A stretch of 64,000 nt of DNA from Sepiola atlantica (GCA_963556195.1 OY744531.1:54048200-54112199), one strand, 5' to 3'. Shown: positions 21,888-32,105, counted from the stretch's first letter. Numbers and translations: made by a program. The notes: generated by a model not told the origin, from the sequence alone.

Positions 21888-22211
21888 TTAGCAAAATAAA
21901 TATTTGTCTTGCCCAGTCACCTCTAAACACCGCAATGTGTCGCTGGCCATAAGTGACATTGGGATGGAAAACCGATCACTGTTCACCTCTGGATGGTGAG
22001 TCAAAAGTACCTGCGATGTTGTCTTTAGAAGTTCACTGTCTAGCACTTCTCCGCCTATGCTGTGTTCTTTTTGATCCGAAGGAGGATTAACGGATTCTGA
22101 AAAAAAGATGCCATTCGCAAACGGCTGGAGGTAGTAGAGCATAAGATTTAGTAAAAACGATTTGATACTAATATCGACTAATAAAGTTGTTATAAATGAA
22201 CAGCTCGACAT
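21888..22211 (-). CDS. Unassigned 107-codon ORF (unit 1)
   Basis: A methionine-started minus frame of the same length is open in all three units despite substitutions among them. I recognise no domain. The N-terminal 35 residues are hydrophobic with FITTLLVDISIKSFLLNLMLYYLQPF; the rest is polar. Upstream on the same strand a consensus donor (AATAG then GTAAGT) lies at about 22,321-22,326, so a spliced gene is possible. It could equally be chance openness in a young duplication. Confidence 0.3.
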   Translation of the reverse strand: MSSCSFITTLLVDISIKSFLLNLMLYYLQPFANGIFFSESVNPPSDQKEHSIGGEVLDSELLKTTSQVLLTHHPEVNSDRFSIPMSLMASDTLRCLEVTGQDKYLFC

Positions 22212-22394
22212 TTATAACACGAGAGGTATGGCAATCACCAACATAGTATTGAACTGCTTACTATTTATTTTTGATGAAATAAAATCTTCCTCACAATAAC
22301 AAAAATGAATTCTGAAAAACTTACCTATTACATTGTTAGAAGGGATTGATTCATTTCGCTATGAGAGTCTAACGCAGAACCCAGGGTTTTTAAC

Positions 22395-22705
22395 CCACCT
22401 AATAAACTGGTATTGTCCTGGCCTTTTGGTCTGGATTTACGCCGGTCTATTGAGGGTTGCTGGTCCTGTGCAGTTCTAGGAGGTGCACCCTCCCAGGCTT
22501 TGCCTCCCCTCTTTGGGGGGGGGGGTAAGTTTATTGCTTACTGTCTGAGGCGCCCTACCGGGAATGCCGACGGAGCTGCCCAGGCAATTTTTAAATTGTC
22601 AGAGTGCTCACCTCGAGCGCGGGTTTATCTAACCCTACTTTCCCGACCTTGTGTCACATCTTACCTTGTGGGAGGTAGATAAATATACCAGAATGATGCC
22701 CCTGC
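22395..22705. other. GC-richer conserved block with ORF 22,413-22,682 (unit 1)
   Basis: This block stands out in base composition. It begins with the hairpin gggtttttaaccc and carries a G-run whose length changes between units by a multiple of three, so the 88/89-codon plus frame stays open in all three. No domain is recognised. It might be the 5' part of a repeat or a regulatory island. Confidence 0.35.
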
Positions 22706-23500
22706 CCGAAAACGCGGTTGCTAAAATAAAACGGGATTATTTTGACTAAACAATGAGCGAAAAATTATTTAAAGTAGATTTACATTTTAAATACTGGTGC
22801 TTCTTTAAGTAGAAACAGCGTTAGGAAATTAAATAAGATAGTAATGATACGGTACGTCGATGTATTGTCAATTATTATTCCAATTTTGAGTGAAAACAAA
22901 CAAGTGTTTTTTGTTTTTATTTAGTTTCTTCTTTTTTCAAATTTGATTAACCTGTCAAAAGGAGTTCGTACGCAAATCACTTTCACGTTAATTTGCAAGA
23001 GAAGACAAGTCGTGATGGGATAAATCATGGTTGCAATGATTACTTTAGAATGTACGTGACAATTTGGAGGACAAAATCATGCCCGGGTAGCGATCAAGAC
23101 TGTCGGGATCTGAGTCGACCCAGTCTCATGATTTAGAGGTAGTGGTAGGGTAGAGACCGTAAATTCGGCTTCGCCTCGTGTACAAAATCGTATGACAGTC
23201 AAAATGGCGTAACGTACGTCTGTGTGCGTTCACTGCCAGGCCGTGATCGTCCACTTGTTGTCATCGTCTAAAGTCGGTGATCGATTTCGACACTGGTCGC
23301 AGTGTTAATCATGTGGTCTATGTGACTGCTGCAACAAAGGGATTTCCCCTCCAAAGAACACCACAACTCCAGTTTAAAACAAGTAACGGTGTTTTATTTT
23401 CAAAGACGTTAAAGTTGTTTTCTTCTACTAAGCAACAGACCTGCAAATTAAGACAAACATCTTCCAAGCGAACACAGTCCATTAGCTTCAGACACAAGGG
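22706..23500. other. Non-genic stretch (unit 1)
   Basis: AT-rich. From about 23,225 a moderately GC-rich piece ends in the microsatellites. A plus frame there runs into Ser-Leu and Ile-Tyr microsatellite translation and is not credible. Confidence 0.4.
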
Positions 23501-23503
<3 letters not shown>

Positions 23504-23560
<57 letters not shown>

Positions 23561-23643
23561 TATCTATCTATCTCTCTCTCTCTCTCTCTCTCTCACTCTC
23601 AGAATCACGGAAACCCACCTGACCTCCTTCTGCCTTGCTGCTG

Positions 23644-23739
<96 letters not shown>
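23504..23739. repeat. (CT)n and (TA)n microsatellites (unit 1)
   Basis: CT tract 23,504-23,597 with CTAT words; TA tract 23,646-23,739. Confidence 0.97.
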
Positions 23740-23740
<1 letters not shown>

Positions 23741-23784
23741 ACACCAGATAGACAACTCGAGATCATCAGCTGTTAATCTATGGA
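23740..23784 (+). repeat. Hammerhead-like relic next to TA tract (unit 1)
   Basis: Starts ccacac at the end of the TA tract and ends with cagctgttaa, like the second motif at 32,106-32,150. The catalytic core words are lost. Counterparts: 42,929-42,973 and 62,026-62,070. Confidence 0.35.
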
Positions 23785-24465
23785 AATAAAAATACTGACT
23801 GACCATGAAGTCCACAAACTGATATGAACATTAATTTTGGAAAATCTCAGATGGGACATTATCATAGCATGAAAACTCGTATCTGAAGGGACATTATTTT
23901 TCCAAGGTCTTTAAGTTTGGTTTCTCATCATGAACCTCTATTTAAAGATGAAATAACATTTTCAAGTGGAGAAATCAAATTTTTGGTGGTCAAACCATTT
24001 CTTGGGTGGTTTTCTATCTTTTTTAGCTAAATAATTCTCCCTTTGCAGGCCTTTCGTTTGTAGCATGCATCTATGCCCCCCCTACTTAACATTCCGCCTT
24101 GCACATGTTGACAACTGTCATAAACTCATACAGAGGTAGAAAAATTGCCAGCACCCGAATAGCATAAAGTAAACCTTTAAATTTAGAGATGTAGATAGGT
24201 TTTTTAGATGTCATAAAAATTGTATTTAAAAATGAACAAAAAGCATTTTTTTAAGAAATGCTGTTATAGTTTATAGGTAGTAAAAATCTACATCTATATA
24301 AAGTTAGGTATGTGTATATTTGTATTTATATAAAGTTAGTTCTATGTATATGTTTATATATTTGCGTGTACAGAAGTCACTCCTAAACTAATTAACAGAC
24401 ATTCATGTAAACATCGCACTATTCAAAAAATAAACTAGAAATCTTTTGGGGGGAGGGGGGTGTCT
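23785..24465. other. Non-genic AT-rich stretch (unit 1)
   Basis: No gene or known repeat recognised; nearly unchanged in units 2 and 3. Confidence 0.4.
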
Positions 24466-24469
24466 GTAT

Positions 24470-25918
24470 GCGTTCTACCAAAAAAACAGCTTTTTTAAAT
24501 ATGGTGTCTACTAACTACATTATTGGAAAACGTGTAGTGTCCTACAAACTTCATGTGAAATATTCAGTCTACCAACTGATTCTCTGTAAATATGCAGTCT
24601 ACCAATAAACAGTTTATTAAATGTGAATGCTACAAACTAAGTTCTTATTAAATATACGGTCTATGAACAAAACTCTTGTTAAATATGCAGTCTACCAACA
24701 AAATGCTTATTAAATGTGCGGTCTACAAACTAAATACTTCTTAAGTATGCTGTCCACCAACGAAACCTTATGTTAAATATGCAGTCTACTAACAAACATA
24801 TATCTAAATATGCGGTCTACCAACACGATTATTGGTAAATATATAGCCTACCAACAAACTTCATGTTAAATATGTAGTTTACCAACAAAACTCTTGTTAA
24901 ATATGCAGTCTACCAACAAAATGCTTATTAAATATGCTACCCACTAATGAAACCTTATGTTAAATGTGTGGTCTACCAGCAAACAGCTATTTAAATATGC
25001 GATCTACTAACACAATTCTTGGTAAATATACAGCCTACCAACAAACTTCATGTTAAATATTCGGTTTACCAGCATATTGTTTGTTAAATATGCGGTTTAC
25101 CAACATAATGTTTGTTAAATGTGCAGTCTACCAGCAAAGTCTTTGTTATATCTAGCCTGCCAACAACCTGTTTAGTTCACATGCGGTCTACCAACAAAAT
25201 TCTTGTCAGATACGCGGTCTACGAAACTGCATGTTAAATATGCGGACGACTAATACACCGCTTATTAAATATACGGTCTACCGACAAACTTCTTTTTAAA
25301 TATCTGGTCTACCAAAAAACAGCTTAGTAAATATGCAGTCTACCAACAAATTGCTTATTAAGTATGCGGTCTACAAACAAGCTTCTTGTTAAATATACGG
25401 TCTACCAACAAAGTTCTAATATGCAATCTACTAATAATCTTTTTAATAAATATGCGATCTACCAATAAAAATGTTGTGAAATGTGCTGTCTACTAACAAA
25501 CTTTATGTTAAATATGTGGTATACTCAAAATAGTTTATTAAATATGCGGTCTACGAAAAAAGATGTTGTTAAATATTCAATCTAAGAGCAAACTTCTTAT
25601 TAAATAAGTGGTCTACTAACAATGTGTTTATTAAATATGCAGTTTACCAACAAACTGTTTAATAAATATGCTGTCTCTCAACAAAATTATTGTGAGATAT
25701 GCAGTCTATAAACACACTGCATGTGAAATATGCAATCACCCAAACCGTTTATTAAATTTCCTGTATACCAAAAAAGTTATTGTTAAATATGTGGTCTACC
25801 AAGAAATAGCTTGTTAAATATGTGGTTTGCCAAGAAAGTCCTTGTTAAATATGCCGTCTATTAATAAACTGCTTATTCAAATACACGCTTTTCCAACAAA
25901 CCTCTTTTTAAATATACA
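24470..25918. repeat. 31-bp minisatellite, about 46 monomers (unit 1)
   Basis: Consensus begins AAATATGCGGTCTACCAAC followed by a variable dozen bases. Step is 31 bp with occasional 27-32-bp monomers. Monomers differ strongly from each other, but the monomer at each position is almost the same in units 2 and 3. The variable part is monomer noise, not CRISPR spacers. Confidence 0.95.
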
Positions 25919-25929
25919 GAAAATACTAG

Positions 25930-26320
25930 AAGAAAAAAAACGCGACCCGTTGAATCACCCATTGTGTTCGGGTTAGATTGTTTGAATCCGGAAAAGTGAG
26001 TTTAAAAAGCCAAATAAATATTTTTTTAAGTTCAAAGATTTTAAGATTCATTCATTCAAATAGTATACAGGCTGATCCGAAAGTCTTGTTACCTCTACCA
26101 AAAATTAACCACAATAAGAATTTCGTAAACTATCACGCAGGTCATGGCATCGCATCTCGAGGTGTGACAGTTTCAACGCAAGTGAATAAATTGAATCTGT
26201 TATTGTTGTTTTCTATTATTCTGTTACTTTTTCTTAAAGTTAATAAACTGAATCCAAAATATATCATTTGTATTGCTGAATTAATTGTACTTGATTGTTA
26301 TTACTTTTTTTGGTAGTGAT
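25930..26320. repeat. Interspersed repeat piece, mariner-like word (unit 1)
   Basis: The first 80 bp resemble 4,586-4,665. At 26,066-26,090 caggctgatccgaaagtcttgtt recalls a mariner-type terminal repeat. An open 112-codon plus frame (25,978-26,316), identical in unit 2, shows no domain; I regard it as chance. Confidence 0.4.
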
Positions 26321-26443
26321 AACAATACTTTATGACCACCTGGTAGGGGGTGAGAACGTAGATGAATCAATGAACACAGATATTCCCTTGTCATCATTCT
26401 ATCAGACGAAAACAGTAATACAGTCTTTGAATATTTGAACCGT

Positions 26444-27171
26444 CTAAATCCTACGTATTTCCATGATAACTTTCCAAAGAGAGCTTCTCATCCTCCACAC
26501 ACTGTAATAAACAGTATCCCAGTAAATGCCCATGGTTGGGCCCTTTTTCGGCACGCTTCCACCTCCTACGTATCTCCCGTTTAGGTTTGAACAACCACAG
26601 TCAGTAAACCACCATCCACCCGACATTGTCTTAGCACAGTTTTTGGCAATGCCGAAATCGTAAGTAGAGAACGGCGCACTCGTGTTTCTGTAACTGTTAC
26701 ACTTAGAATCAGGAGGGAAAAAACTATCACCGCCATTACTGTTTTCACTGTCGTACGATCCTAGTTGCAGAAGATATTGCGATGCTTCGTCTCCGATCTT
26801 GACAATCGTATAAGACGAGGTAAACTTTCCGGTGTAACCCGACATGCTAATACGGAAGTAATAGTTGTGGGTGTTCGTCAATTGGTGCAGCATTTCGTTA
26901 CCAATCCAGTAATCCATGCTCGCCTTTCCGAAGCCATTTTTATATTCGGTCCAGCTCCTGTTGAAGATGTCTTCTTCGTTCACTCGTCTTGAAACAGTCG
27001 TCCATGTTTCTGCCTCTGTAAAATTACAATAGACGCGCCTTTTCAGAAGACCGTGGCCCTGTAATAAATAGAGACCGCTCGCAATGGTGGCTTCTTGGCT
27101 TTGTATTCGAACGTCTTCACAGTCCATTGGCATTGGCTCTGGAATAATATTAAGAATAATAAGCATAATAA

Positions 27172-27256
<85 letters not shown>

Positions 27257-28051
27257 AAGAAGAAGAAGAAGAAGAAGAACTACTGCCAAATCGTAGATAC
27301 TGCTGTCCCAGCAGACCACAGGGTGAAGATCAAAGAGACAGAAGAACGAAGCAAAAACACGGAATTTCCCAGAGAACTGAAAGGAATATGGAACATGAAA
27401 GAAGTCAATATAATATCAATACTCGTAGGAGCACTAGGAACGGTCCCGAAAATCTGGAAAAACAGACTGGGAAAAATTGGGAGCAAAGATAAAAATAATA
27501 CTATACAACGAACGGCAATGATGAAAACAGCTGAAATCTTAAGGAAAATCCTCGAATGCTGAAACCAATCCACATTAACTACGAACGCTAACCAGCCACA
27601 TGGAAGTTGCAATAAGAAGAAAATGAAAACATAGAAAGAATACTACCACATTAACACAAGAGAACTAAAATTGCCCCCCCCCCTCCAACAAACACACTGT
27701 GCTATGGCACCAGCCTCGATTGATACCAAACAAAACGGTACTGAAGGATCAAGGAAGGTGGAAAGGCCGAGAGGGTAGAGCCCTAACCAGACCTCCAATA
27801 ATAGAGTGATGAGAATACTGGAACCTTGGGGAGGTTTACTGCCACACAAATTCCAGAAATGACCAATGGTTGTTACCAGCGAGAAACCAATGGTAAGCTG
27901 CTATTGTGATAACGCAAAATCATTATCGAAAGAGAGGGAGAGTACTGGTAATTTGTGCAAACTTGTTGTCCCTTAAACTACAGGGAACACCACTAGTAAT
28001 GGATAGTGAGAAATAAACGATTGTGGCCAGTGTGAAAACTCCTCGTGAGTA

Positions 28052-28135
<84 letters not shown>

Positions 28136-30510
28136 CGCACGACAATGATGAAAACAGGAAATCTTAACGGAAAATACTTGGATGCGGAAACCAACCTACA
28201 TAACAAACGAACGCTTCTCAACCACGGATAATTTGAAATAAAGATAGAATTGAACATAGAAAGAACATAACACGAACTCAATGGAACTGAAACTAGTATA
28301 AATCCTATAAACTGCCCATTCCACACACCCACACACACACACATGAAGTGAAATCAACTGGTCACGAAGGGTCAAAGAAAATAGAAAGACCGATGAGGGA
28401 TAGAAAACCAGATCTCCACTGAAATGATGTGGAGAATACTTGAACCTTGCGGAGGGGAGGGGGATTATTACCACTCAAATTTCATAACAACAAACGATCG
28501 TTGCCTACGAGAAATCAATGGTATACGGCTGTTGCGATAACGCAAATTGATTTGCAACGGTTATCAAAAGAGACGTCGCATGCATGAGGAGACTTGTCAT
28601 TCAGACTCCGGAGAACACCAATTGTATTTTTGTAAATAAGCGATCACTGATAACGATTCGTATAAAAACTCTTAGTGGGTAAGAAAAAGAAGAAAAAGAA
28701 AAAGAAGAAAAGGAAAAAGAAGAAAAAGAAAAAAAGAAATAGAAAAGAAGAAAAGAAAAAGAAGAAAAAGAAAAAAAAGAAGAAAAACGAAGAAGAAGAA
28801 AAAGAAAAAAAGAAAAAGAAGAAAAAAAAGAAGAAAAAGAAGAACCTAATAAGATATTTCTGGACTATTCATCGGATGGACAAAACAAGAACTGATGAAC
28901 CTGGATCAAAGAACAAGAGAACTAAAGATCATGAACTGTACACTACACAAGAAGGATGATACTGAGCGACTCTATGTCCAAAGGTAAAAAGTGGGAAGAG
29001 GACTGATAAGTATAGAAAATGCGTGCATGATACGATAAAAGTACTAGAAAAATACATAAGCCAAAGTGCAGAAACACTGATAATCGCTACAAGGTCAACA
29101 CATGCAATTTTGGGGGGGAAGGGGGGGGAGTGCTGTGTTTTTTCTGGCGGGACGTCGAGGGTGGGGGATATAGGCATTGCCACTATTCATCCAAGATACG
29201 GGTCCATAAGAAAAGCATTAAAAAAGTAAGCAATTATTTTATTTTTCACTCAAATCTTTTAATGTATTTTTCAGCAGAAAGAGAATTAGTTACCCCTAAA
29301 TAAACACAAAATTGATCTCTAATGGGAAAAACTAGTTCCCCTGGGGTCACCAGTACTTGTTTCATGTAAAGTTAAGCAACGTTGAGCCTAGCCAGTACCA
29401 GATGGGTGACGATTTGGGAATACCAGGCGACGTATGTGGGAGAACTGCAAACTTCTCTGCAAAAAATAGAGACCTGAAGATGCCTTTAGCAAGCATTTCA
29501 GCATAACCTAGATATCCAGACATAATTACGTTCACACATCGGTTACCTTAGATCACCGAAGTTAAGCCGTGTTGCGCCTCGTCAGTAGTAAATGAGGGGC
29601 TATTTGGAAAGGCTAGGTTCAGTATGTGAGATGGCTCTCTGCTTATCCCGGAATTATTTCCAGTCGTCTTGGACTTCGTCGTGGATTGCGCAACCCTTAC
29701 TTCACAATAAACTCCACGCACAGGCATCCTTACGGGAGTTATTCATTGTCTCTGGCCTGCTGCTGTTGACATAACGGAATAACCGATCTCTGGAAGCGTA
29801 TTCTGTTATCAATGATATGGCGAAGCTCTCCGGAGAGAGTACGCTATCGTTTTTTTTTTTTTTCTACCGAAAGAAAATTTAAATATTTTCAGGAAAATAA
29901 TGTTTTTTTGCTATTTTTGGGGTATTTTAGCCTCCTGGGTGTTCGCAAAGATGCTGGTTCAGTGTAGTATCTGTTCTGATCTACACTTCATATTTTCTGC
30001 CCTTGGCAGTCGAGGTGAAATCCTTCCAGACTGAGGCAATTTTTAGTTTGGACCCAATCCAGAGTGTCCCTTTTGGGAGGCTGCATTTTTCCCACATTAA
30101 AAATTGATCCTATCTCTCACACTACACTCATGGGGAGGCAAGTAAATAAAAAAATAATTAACTAATTTTGAGAAAATCTGAAAACTTACGAAATAAGGGA
30201 ATAACGAAATAACGGATAGTGACAAAAAGCATAAGGAAAGAAAGAGGAAAGAAAGAGGAAAGATAAAAAGACGATAAAAAAAAACTAAATGAGGTTCATA
30301 CTTACCAACTTTGTTGACGGTCGTCGTTAGAGTGTCAATCTTCTTTTCCAACCGCAGAACGTGGTCTTCGAGTTGTTGAAGAATGTCAGTAAGATTCGAA
30401 TGCTGTTTTTTCAGATCGGATTTGATATCCGAACAGACATTTTCGCCCAAAGCTAGCGTGAAAACGCAAGCACACAACGGAATTAATAATTTGATGAAGA
30501 ACACCAACAT
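26444..30510 (-). CDS. Secreted fibrinogen-related lectin (FReD), two exons (unit 1)
   Basis: Exon 1 is 30,510-30,306 (ATG 30,510-30,508) and ends V-K-like in phase 1 at a GTAAGT donor; exon 2 is 27,138-26,444 (stop TAG) after an attattccag acceptor. The exons join in phase: 205 + 695 = 900 nt, 299 residues. Residues 1-22 are a signal peptide (MLVFFIKLLIPLC...TLALG), 35-65 a short coiled coil with heptads (LTDILQQLEDHVLRLEKKI), and about 75-299 a fibrinogen C-terminal domain with WIGNE, GGWWFTDC (about 242-249) and CSNLNGRY. Four NxS/T sequons are visible. The DxDND-type calcium loop of ficolins is not recognisable (STYDFGIAKNCA). Likely a secreted, oligomeric pattern-recognition lectin like mollusc FREPs, ficolins or techylectins. 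No IgSF or collagen part was seen; extra exons cannot be excluded. Confidence 0.88.
27143..27282 (-). promoter_or_regulatory. Microsatellite-built region upstream of the lectin exon-2 acceptor (unit 1)
   Basis: On the coding strand (TTC)n then (TTA)n lead to cttaatattattccag. The pyrimidine-rich TTC part lies about 90 nt from the acceptor in unit 1. Unit 2 has more TTC and fewer TTA copies (46,346-46,450), so acceptor-to-pyrimidine distance differs between gene copies. Confidence 0.6.
27283..27565 (+). mobile_element. LINE C-terminal fragment inside the lectin intron (unit 1)
   Basis: A plus-strand frame with CQIVDTAVPADHRVKIKE, then ELKGIWNM, then IISILVGALGTVPK and RTAMMKTAEILRKIL matches a C-terminal module common to many animal non-LTR retrotransposon proteins. 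It is open in both units, but its 5' end is microsatellite. It is antisense to the lectin gene. Confidence 0.75.
27500..28680 (+). repeat. Two diverged tandem copies of a LINE-tail module (unit 1)
   Basis: Module 1 (about 27,510-28,050) and module 2 (about 28,134-28,680) share ggcaatgatgaaaacag/gacaatgatgaaaacag, gaa.ctt.ggaaaat, gcggaaaccaa-type, acgcaaa.t.att and aaaactc.t.gtgagtaa/gtgggtaa words in order. Each ends in a microsatellite: (AAT)n at 28,051-28,133 and GAA-rich at 28,681-28,843. No intact coding region. Confidence 0.65.
28681..28843. repeat. GAA/GAAAA-rich microsatellite (unit 1)
   Basis: Purine-only imperfect repeat; the Lys/Arg-rich frames over it are artefacts. Confidence 0.95.
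28844..29220 (+). mobile_element. Second LINE RT fragment (unit 1)
   Basis: Split among frames are ERLYVQR, a GRGLISIENA block, and KYISQSAETLI, resembling the linker after the RT domain of LINE proteins that normally lies upstream of the CQIVD-type module. Here it lies downstream, so the pieces come from separate or rearranged copies. G-runs lie at 29,111-29,128. Confidence 0.6.
29346..29628 (+). repeat. Two 5S rRNA-derived relics in tandem (unit 1)
   Basis: First relic 29,346-29,437: gttaagcaacgttgagcc, agtacc, gatgggtgac, gggaataccagg. Second 29,540-29,628: gatcaccgaagttaagcc, gttgcgcctcgtcagta, aatgagggg, ggctag. Both follow the 5S order. The first is closer to 5S; the second keeps the earlier part (gatcaccgaagttaagc) better. 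They are too mutated to be working genes. They lie in the lectin intron, antisense to it. Confidence 0.7.
29958..30108 (-). repeat. Interspersed repeat family B, inverted (unit 1)
   Basis: The reverse complement contains ttaatgtggg, aagggacactctggatt, attgcctcagtctggaa and a partly paired hairpin (agtgtaga...tactacact), matching 13,150-13,320. Confidence 0.65.
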
Positions 30511-30559
30511 GACGACTGTCTCTTCAAAGTTCGTCTGACGAAAGAAAACAGAACAATAA

Positions 30560-30710
30560 TAGCGCGCCTGCTGCTGCTTCTTCTTTTTCTTCTTCTCTTT
30601 CTTCTTTTTCACTTCTTTTTCTTTTTTGCTTTTGCTGCTTCTTTTTACTTGTTTTTTGTTTCTCGTTGCTTTCTTCTTCTTCTTCTTATTATTATTATTA
30701 TTATTATTAT

Positions 30711-30760
<50 letters not shown>

Positions 30761-30765
30761 TTATT
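30560..30765. repeat. TTC/TTA/GTA microsatellites upstream of the lectin start (unit 1)
   Basis: TTC-rich 30,573-30,685, (TTA)n 30,686-30,709, (GTA)n 30,710-30,759, all within 50-250 bp upstream of the lectin ATG on its strand. They would lie in the 5' UTR or promoter. Copy numbers differ in unit 2 (49,750-49,928). Confidence 0.9.
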
Positions 30766-31920
30766 GCGGCCTTGAAGGGCCAAAACGAAATAAGACAACA
30801 AGGATGTAGTTAATAAACGTATGTATTTATGTTGTATTATGACTGGCCCTGTATTTTAAAGTGTGTAGATCCACTAGTATTAATTGTGAAGGAAATAGAA
30901 TTAAGAACAATTTGAGTGCTTTGTGATTTTGGGACAAACAAACCATGATTCACGGTGACTCATTTTAAAAGTCATAACAAATTTGAGGTATGCGAAATGC
31001 TCAGATCAAGGGATCAGAGCAAGATATGAGTGAACGCGAGGGTTTGGGCATGACAGTAACACGTGTACATCAGGTGACGTGATTCATCTTTGTGTGAAGA
31101 TTTAGTTTGCGATTCAGTCAGTTCCCGATTATCGAAGCGAGAGGATCGTGATATAGTTGGTCCCCGATCTTCGAAGCGACAGGATCGATAGTCTCAGACA
31201 TGTAACATTGTGTGAAAACTTAGTTTTTAATAGAGTTCGGGACTCTGGAAGCGAGAGTCAAGACGCTTAGTATGGACTTGCTAGAAAATAGCTAACTGCC
31301 TCCAGCGTCCCACAGTATGGAAGATCTGAAGAAAGAACCGACGAGTGAAAACCCTCCACTAGAATGATGTGTGAAATAAAATGATGAAATCTCTCTCTAA
31401 AAACTCGTCTCCGAATGTCCTTGTCTTCGTGTTTGAAAACAAAATCTTCCACATAAAACACGTACTTCACGACGATCACGAGCCAACAACAAAGATGAGG
31501 TGCCAACGAACTCACGACCACGACGAACGAAATCTCAAAGGTAATTTTCTTAGTTCATTATCAAAAGAGGCTTAAAAGTGCCATTAAAATCGTCCTAATG
31601 AAACTGTTTAAAGTGACTCTTAAAGATGTGTTAAAATGACTCACTTAAAAATGTGTTTAAAACGTTTGTTCAAAAATGTTTTAAAGAAAATGTTCTGCAA
31701 AAGTATTAAGAAAAAGATTGTAACAACTATTATTCCTCTCATAGACTTTTCGCAATGTTTTCGACCCGAAGAGGATGAAATTCGAACTGTTGAGGTGGTT
31801 TTGCTGCGTGGGAGAAAATTTTCACGGGAATAAATTGAATTGATGACGAAATGAAGTTTCACTGTGTGTTGTTTTATGTGTCAGGGCCCCGTTGAAAAAT
31901 GCTTAAGAATAAAAAAAAAA
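30766..31920. other. Upstream of lectin gene (unit 1)
   Basis: Probably includes the lectin promoter, but I cannot point to a TATA box or start site. Two diverged copies of a roughly 50-bp motif (ttcccgattatcgaagcgagaggatcg and gtccccgatcttcgaagcgacaggatcg) lie at 31,121-31,190. A 65-codon plus frame at 31,636-31,833 is identical in unit 2, without a known domain. Confidence 0.4.
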
Positions 31921-31925
31921 GTTGG

Positions 31926-31926
<1 letters not shown>

Positions 31927-31985
<59 letters not shown>

Positions 31986-32036
31986 GTCTAGCCACACTGA
32001 TGATCTGTGAAACAGCGAAACATGTTGTATGTGGAT

Positions 32037-32105
<69 letters not shown>

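Noticed and set aside
24470..25918. CRISPR-like array
   Set aside because: The 31-bp period has no constant repeat plus unique spacer structure; whole monomers drift, and the genome is eukaryotic.
25978..26316. 112-codon plus ORF identical in units 1 and 2
   Set aside because: It covers repeat-like sequence, has no motif, and identity is expected in a young duplication.
28675..28959. Lys/Arg/Glu-rich and poly-Asn, poly-Thr or poly-Leu frames over trinucleotide repeats
   Set aside because: Low-complexity artefacts of GAA, TAA and GTA repeats. The parts of frames at 26,444-27,319 and 30,097-30,801 that extend into the repeats are intron or upstream sequence, not lectin.
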